From NCBI GenBank assembly GCA_018907035.1, contig JACCIC010000292.1, forward strand, positions 372,001 through 436,000: DNA of 64,000 nucleotides. The letters run 5' to 3'. This DNA comes from Sycobia sp. Sy_11 (lineage: Eukaryota; Arthropoda; Insecta; Hymenoptera; Epichrysomallidae). The stretch's first letter is position 1. Every line of letters begins with the position of its first letter. Of this stretch, positions 58,601-64,000 are shown in pieces. The translations under genes were made by a program, and so were the position numbers. The notes below the pieces were generated by a model. That model did not search any database, was not told the origin of the DNA, and worked only from the letters and a program-made list of their open reading frames with translations.

Positions 58601-58900
58601 GTTCTGCCTTATTTCTGTTACGTAGGGTTTGTTAACAACCGTTTCATCGATATGCAAATCATAAGTATTAGAGACGGATCTTTTACTGAAATTCAATTTA
58701 CTCGAAAAGTACAAAGCGTAAAAGTTGATCTAATAATTAGGACTTTTCGTTGTGTGCGATGCGACGAGAACACTTACTCGTGCAAGAACGTAAAAATAAT
58801 CATTTGCGATATAAGAAAAGAATAATAAGTTATACGTGTATTATTTTTTTCATTATAATTAAAATGAAATATACAAATTTGATTACATTATATATGGGCA
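57061..58900. other. No recognised gene
   Basis: The ORFs at 56998-57453 and 57956-58285 have no motif. A TATA-like 'cagcatataaacagac' at 57530 and a GGTAAGT at 57480 were noted without further support. (TA)n at 57760-57802 and 58545-58598. Confidence 0.4.
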
Positions 58901-58904
58901 AAAG

Positions 58905-59165
58905 ATATTAAATGAAGTCATTTTCGCAACCTTTGCGGGGTGAAATGAAAGGTGCGCACTGCTAATTATCAAGCGCCACAGAATGATAAAGCGGCAAGAA
59001 AGTGGGAAATAAATTTCGCGACCCGAAGGTAAAACCTCGGTGTACTACCGGCTACGGGGTCGGTTAAATAAGAAAGGTTCACTATGGGTCCGACAGCGAA
59101 TAGTAAGTATCCCCGCTCACTCAGCGCGCGGCAAAACTTTACGTGCAAGGCAAGCGGGCATTAAA
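58905..59165. other. GC-richer island, unclassified
   Basis: Base composition contrasts with flanks. Probable fragment of a mobile element, but no partner copy seen here. Confidence 0.3.
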
Positions 59166-60036
59166 ATAATAAAATATTTGCGAGTACTTTAACTTTTATA
59201 TATTTTTATTCAAAATATTTGTTCATAAGGATAAAAATAAAAAATTCTCTATTTTCATCAAAGGAGACAGCAAAGGTGATACAAAGAAACGCCAAATAAA
59301 AATTAAACTTTTCTACGTCAAATTCTATTAGTATTTGTTAAAACTTTTCTTTAATTTTTATAGTTATTACCTTTTGTTAAGATAATTATTTTAGTTTAAA
59401 ATAAATAAAATTTATTATATAAAATAATTTACTAATGTTGACAAATTTATTTAAAAATCCAAATCCAAAATTTATATGAAAATTAGTATTCCTATAGAAG
59501 AAGCGGAAAAGAGAAAATTTAAATCAAATATTTTAATAGTTTAGGTGATTTAAAGCTGCCCTTTTACCTAATATTCTGCTTTGCTGATGCAGAAATTATG
59601 TAAATTATGAAAGATATTAGGGTTGTAATATATATATATATATTTGCGGTAATTTATACCTGCAATTTCTATCTAGCAATCTTACAAATAGTTCTATATA
59701 ATCTCAGAAATTTTGTAATACGCATCATTCTTAACTGTAAACATTTTGTAATACCCATCATTCTTAACCATGTTGAATAAATCATACAATTTGACTTCCG
59801 GTATATGGTCTATACTTGATACTTAGTATTTTGCTTCTATTGAACTTTCATCTAAGAAAAATTTTAACATTTAACTCAATTCCCAATATTGATGAAAATA
59901 ACAATAAATTTTTTGTAGATAAAGACGTAATTAGCCTACTGTCCGGTAGTTAAGAAATTGAAGATACTGAAAATTTTCTGAAGGACAGATTAACTGCTGA
60001 AGATATAATATTAAGTGTTAAGTCTATAATGTTCGT
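59166..60036. other. AT-rich DNA, no recognised feature
   Basis: Nothing supported beyond a short (TA)n at 59628-59643 and a duplicated 'acattttgtaatac.catcat' phrase (59705-59770). Confidence 0.4.
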
Positions 60037-60393
60037 ATGCTTCCTAGTGCTAATGAGTGTAGTCATCAAATCAACATTGAACCTAAAGATTCACTTGGTA
60101 AACTCTTGGACTTGCAACACCAGATTTTGTCAGCAGATGTTATACTCAATTCTGATTTACCAATGACTATTTTAAATGTAAATTCCTCGAGAATAGAATG
60201 TAGTATTACAACAGATACCTATATAAATGAACGTCGCATGCACATAATTCACGAGTTCTGTTCTGCAGTGTCACTAGCATATAAGATAATTGAAGTACTT
60301 TTGCATGATATTTACCTTCCAGTAACCCTCAAGTGCATAGATCACAGAATTACGCATCGTCAGTCAAACATAACCATTGTGAACAAGCAATAG
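60037..60393 (+). CDS. Conserved-looking hypothetical protein fragment
   Basis: A 118-codon ORF with balanced composition, unlike neighbouring chance ORFs. The segment TDTYINERRMHIIHEF ... YKIIEV ... IYLPVTLK is reminiscent of the C-terminal part of an uncharacterised protein found in many copies in invertebrate genomes, possibly linked to large DNA transposons or DNA viruses. I recall this only loosely, so it is not a firm assignment. The frame ends in a stop where the remembered family would continue, so it is likely a truncated remnant. Confidence 0.4.
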   Translation: MLPSANECSHQINIEPKDSLGKLLDLQHQILSADVILNSDLPMTILNVNSSRIECSITTDTYINERRMHIIHEFCSAVSLAYKIIEVLLHDIYLPVTLKCIDHRITHRQSNITIVNKQ

Positions 60394-61740
60394 TGCCACA
60401 CATATACACATACTGCGAGTGGAAGAAACAGAAGCCCAAGAATACTCTACCAGTATGCATCACTCATAATGCAGTGTACAAAGTTACGTGTGCTCTGCAT
60501 ACTGTAAAACTATTAAAAAAATACTATCTCGAACCACGGAAAAAGTAGAGTTTTTCCTCGTCAAACATAAGCATTGTGAACTAAGTTGCCTTCGACTGAG
60601 TTACCTGCATCAGATGGCAAAAAAAATGATTACAAAATTGTCCTCTTCGAATTGCCATTAGTACATCCATGCATGTATACCAACGCGACCATAGCAAGTG
60701 TATAAGAGAAGCGCCCTGGCAGAGAGAGAGAGAGAAAAAGTATATTATTCTCTCTTTGTCTAGCTCCCATGGAGCCATAGACCCTCCTCTGTAATACAGA
60801 TATTTTGTTAAACTTAGTCCAATATCAAGTTAATTAATGTTATATTAAAATGCATATGAAATTGCATTAATTAGCGGTCAAATGCGCAATAATCAAAACA
60901 AGACGATTGCGCTTATCAAATATACCTGTCTCGCGAACGTAGGACAGGAAAGAGCGGAAGGAACTCACGCGCGTCGCCAGAGAGAGCCGCAGCCATACGG
61001 CAGACAGTGCTCCCCGCGCCTACGAACTCGGGAGGCAATAAATACATTCGTCGCCGCTTTTCTAAATACTTTATTTTGAAATATATTATGAGAATACGCA
61101 AATAATTGAACATATGCGAACGTCCTAAAGGACAAAAAATATAATTAATTATTTGTAAAATAATTCTAATTACTATGCGTAATTATCACATTTAATTATT
61201 ATAAGTTTTATAATTAAATATTCATAGTCGGCGAATACTAAATTAATTATTAGCTAATATTAAAATAACTATTATTTTAATTACTAGGATAATTATTAGT
61301 ATTATAATTATTATTATTTTCTAAGAATAATTATTATTATCGTTAATTAATATTAAATAGATTCATTTGTTAACATAATATCATCATCAAAGGTATTATA
61401 ATACCTAGATATTCTTATAACATGAGCTAATTAAATTGAGAAAAATAGAGCCAGAATTATTATAATATAATTTATATTCAATACGAGCATCGCCAAGGAC
61501 GCAAATGTCAAGTTAATTATTATTACAAAAAATATTATTATTATTATAATTTGCTATATTAATAATTATTTTTATTATTATTGGAATAAACAAAAACCCG
61601 AGAGAACTGAATTACGCCGAAAGGATTATAATAATACGAGCACTCTCAAGGTAAAGCCACAAATTAGACGTATAATTAATATAATTTTAATTAATTATTA
61701 TTATTTTAATATTATAAAATTATTATTATTATTTTTCAGC
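60394..61740. other. AT-rich DNA with a small GC-richer block
   Basis: A GC-richer block lies at 60925-61065. A phrase 'aatacgagca' followed by caaggnnn recurs at 61478 and 61633. No gene supported. Confidence 0.35.
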
Positions 61741-61749
61741 TGCTCAATA

Positions 61750-61830
61750 CGAAATTAGTCGAACGGTGGCGTAAACACCCGATCGACTAATTTTTCTTGT
61801 ATAAAAGGGCGAGGTTTCCGCCCCAAAAGT
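61750..61830 (+). promoter_or_regulatory. Promoter-like hairpin plus TATA box
   Basis: Perfect 11-bp inverted repeat AAATTAGTCGA (61752-61762) / TCGACTAATTT (61783-61793), then TATAAAAG at 61800-61807 and a GC-rich gggcgaggtttccgcccc hairpin. No gene was found downstream; it may be a solo LTR promoter. Confidence 0.35.
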
Positions 61831-62755
61831 AATAATATAATTTTTTCAAATGAATGAAATATTGACAATATAGTATCACCTTAATTAACTCAATAATTAT
61901 TATAAAAACGATAGTATAATATCAATTTGATCTTTTGTTAAAAGCACTTCTAGCTTCATATTTTATGTAACTTCAAAATTATTATATACCATAATATCAA
62001 TTAAAAATGATAATTAAATAAAACTATGTAAATGTTCTCAGATAAAATATTCAATAATAAGATATTTAATTACTTCCTTGTTTTATGTTTAGAATTTATT
62101 CTGAATTTATTCATGAAATTAAATTTTCGAATTCATTCGTGAAAATTGAATTAGCAGGAATATAAGCAGAGAGTTTTATCTCTGTTTTTTATTAAAATAT
62201 CTTTCATTTACTTTCTCTACTTACAGTATTTTATAGAAAAGTCACATAATTTTTTACTATCCACTCATTCATAGTTATGTACATTTCTAAAGTACTAATT
62301 TATTAAGAATTTCTTAAAATGATAAGAAGATAAATACGCATTTTGATTATTACAATAGGCCTTCTACTTTGTTATTGTTATGGTAAACCTGCTTAAAAAA
62401 GCATTATTCTATTATAATGATTATATGAATACCTTTTTTTTATTGATTTTCACTTGTAAAATATATTGAACACTGTAATAATATTTTTATTTCTTTTGTA
62501 GTATATATCTTCTAATGAATTTTATATAAAAATTTATATAAAATATTTTTCTAAACTCAGTAATATATTAAGACAAAAATACATACAATAATGTCTTAGA
62601 ACAATGGATCATTAAAACTAATGGCTAAGTGCATTTTATATATATCCCTATATATAACAGCATGTATATTTTACACAAATATATATGAAAAACTCTAAAC
62701 AAGAATAATAAATAAATAGTTTCAACGGAAATGCAGATCAATAAAGTAATGAAAT
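61831..62755. other. AT-rich DNA, no recognised gene
   Basis: Contains 62550-62620, shared in direct orientation with 32241-32310. Confidence 0.4.
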
Positions 62756-62759
62756 CATT

Positions 62760-63020
62760 TACCAATAGCCGAGTTTATTTTCACATCAATTGATGCATGC
62801 ATGGACTTGAATCATTGATGTTTTTAGGTGAACATTCTTCTGCTATTTTTTTTTGGTAATTCATTATTATTAAAAAAGTAGTTATGAACTTTCCAGGCCT
62901 GTTCCCACATAGTTTCTAGGCCAACAAATCCAATATTGAACTTATATAAAAAAAATATGCCGAGTCTCAAATAATATACTTTTAAATAACTTAAATAACT
63001 TAAATATATAGACTCCAATG
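62760..63020 (-). repeat. Repeat G, copy 2, with an open frame
   Basis: Inverted match of 32570-32845. In this copy a 64-codon minus frame (63018-62824) is open, reading IGFVGLETMWEQAWKVHNYF; stops break the same frame in copy 1. It may descend from coding sequence, family unknown. Confidence 0.5.
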
Positions 63021-63210
63021 TAAAATTACATAATCATAATCAACATTGTTTACTTTTACATTAGAGTCTATATTTAAGTTATTTAAGTTATTTATTATTT
63101 AATTGTTATTTAAGTTATTAATTATTTAGTTTTTATAATTTAATAAAAAATTAACTTTTTAATAATTTTACATTGCCTATAAATAACGTTATTTATATTG
63201 TAATTTATTT

Positions 63211-63545
63211 TTACTTATGTCGACTGCCCATAGACACTTGAATCCCTGATGAGGAGCCGTAGCGAGCTCGAAACGTTGGACAAGTCTTCAATTAGGTAAG
63301 GGTGTTGGGGACAGTCAGACTGCACTTTACTAACAAAGAATTTTTTCAGCTAATATTTTATTTTCAGATTAGTCTACGGGGGTGAATGTAAACAAGGACA
63401 GTCTGTCTGTCATTATAATTTTAATTTAATTTTTAATTTAATTTTTATTTTTAATTTTTATTTCATTTTTTTATTTATTTTTATGCTTTATTTTTATTTT
63501 TATTTTTAGATTGAATTGATTGGACCAATAAAAAAATATTTATTT
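63211..63545 (+). repeat. Hammerhead-bearing repeat F, best preserved copy
   Basis: Begins gtcgactgcccata (63219), contains the ribozyme, then gttggggacagtcagactgc, cagattagtctacgggg, acaaggacagtctgtctgtc and a TTTTAATTT-type tail ending 'attggaccaataaaaa'. Order and orientation agree with the right half of the 25.6-26.3 kb foldback. Confidence 0.8.
63242..63281 (+). ncRNA. Hammerhead ribozyme, intact core
   Basis: CTGATGA (63246-63252), stem II GAGC/GCTC with a short loop, GAAAC (63270-63274), GTT as cleavage triplet, then GGAC pairing with TCC just before CTGATGA (3 pairs plus a mismatch). Stem III is reduced to the palindromic step ACGT, which allows two copies to pair as a dimer. All invariant core bases are present. 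This minimal form is the type reported in Penelope-like elements. Confidence 0.78.
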
Positions 63546-63907
63546 ATTTTTACTGTTTATAATTTATTTATAATGTACTCACTTTGTGCATGATTCTTTT
63601 ATATTATTGATAAATTCTAAATCTTTGTGATACATTGTATATGTATAAAACTCTGATCCCATACAGTACATACATATAGTAATAACCTCTGATTAGAGGT
63701 TATTATTACATTAAAGCATATTAAAGCCTCTCACCACATACTATATAACTATATACTGTATATTAAAGCGTTTTACTATATCAAACGGAGCGTTAGCGCC
63801 ACGATATATCATATCACGTCAACTTACTATATGAAACGTCTTATTCTGATCTTTTGCTATAGTTTGTGGCGTATTAATCTGAACCTGTTTGCTATGTATT
63901 TCTATTA

Positions 63908-63959
<52 letters not shown>

Positions 63960-64000
63960 GCCAAAAACACCGTCGAGAAACGATTTTTTAAGTCATAAAT
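63546..64000. other. AT-rich DNA with terminal (TA)n
   Basis: (TA)n at 63909-63956. A short inverted repeat taataacctctgattagaggttatta lies around 63680-63706 (arms either side of a 4-nt centre). No gene. Confidence 0.4.

Overview
This is an AT-rich stretch of animal genomic DNA with no clearly supported host protein-coding gene. Almost everything recognisable is mobile-element debris: Gypsy/errantivirus-like LTR elements, an R1-clade-like non-LTR retrotransposon, mariner elements, a Penelope-like reverse transcriptase, tRNA-derived SINEs, a TTAA-flanked MITE-like element and many (TA)n tracts. The mixture (env-bearing Gypsy with arthropod TCAGT initiators, R1-type LINE, irritans/mauritiana-like mariners) points to an insect. 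A hymenopteran such as an ant is my guess, not a demonstration.

Layout. 0.7-19.4 kb: an AT-rich repeat (called repeat A here) holds two nested insertions. The first is a complete but dead 11.45 kb env-bearing Gypsy element on the minus strand (1451-12900; long LTRs, 4-bp target duplication). The second is a 5.4 kb R1-like LINE on the minus strand (about 13572-18958). 19.4-29 kb: a repeat also found at 56 kb, a SINE, a short unrecognised ORF, an internally deleted mariner (22134-23252), hammerhead-ribozyme-bearing repeats (24.5 and 25.6-26.3 kb, the latter a near-perfect foldback), tandem arrays and a MITE-like element. 29-32 kb: a decayed plus-strand Gypsy fragment with a possible 3' LTR. 34.8-42.4 kb: a 7.7 kb palindrome with 2.6-2.7 kb arms around a Gypsy RT-integrase remnant. 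42.4-44.5 kb: a Gypsy gag-protease fusion remnant and a second copy of repeat A. 44.5-55.7 kb: a tandem LTR arrangement with 1.1 kb LTRs that are about 99% identical, yet the interior is deleted and carries stop codons. 56-64 kb: a Penelope-like RT pseudogene, an unrecognised conserved-looking ORF, diffuse AT-rich DNA and a third hammerhead repeat at 63.2 kb.

The most interesting signals are three hammerhead ribozyme motifs of the kind described in Penelope-like elements, with compensatory changes in stem II; a tandem duplication of the retropepsin domain in the Gypsy element; a promoter TATA box in the loop of a 14-bp perfect hairpin followed by an iterated initiator; and the large palindrome. 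All protein and family calls come from reading motifs by eye; no database search was made.
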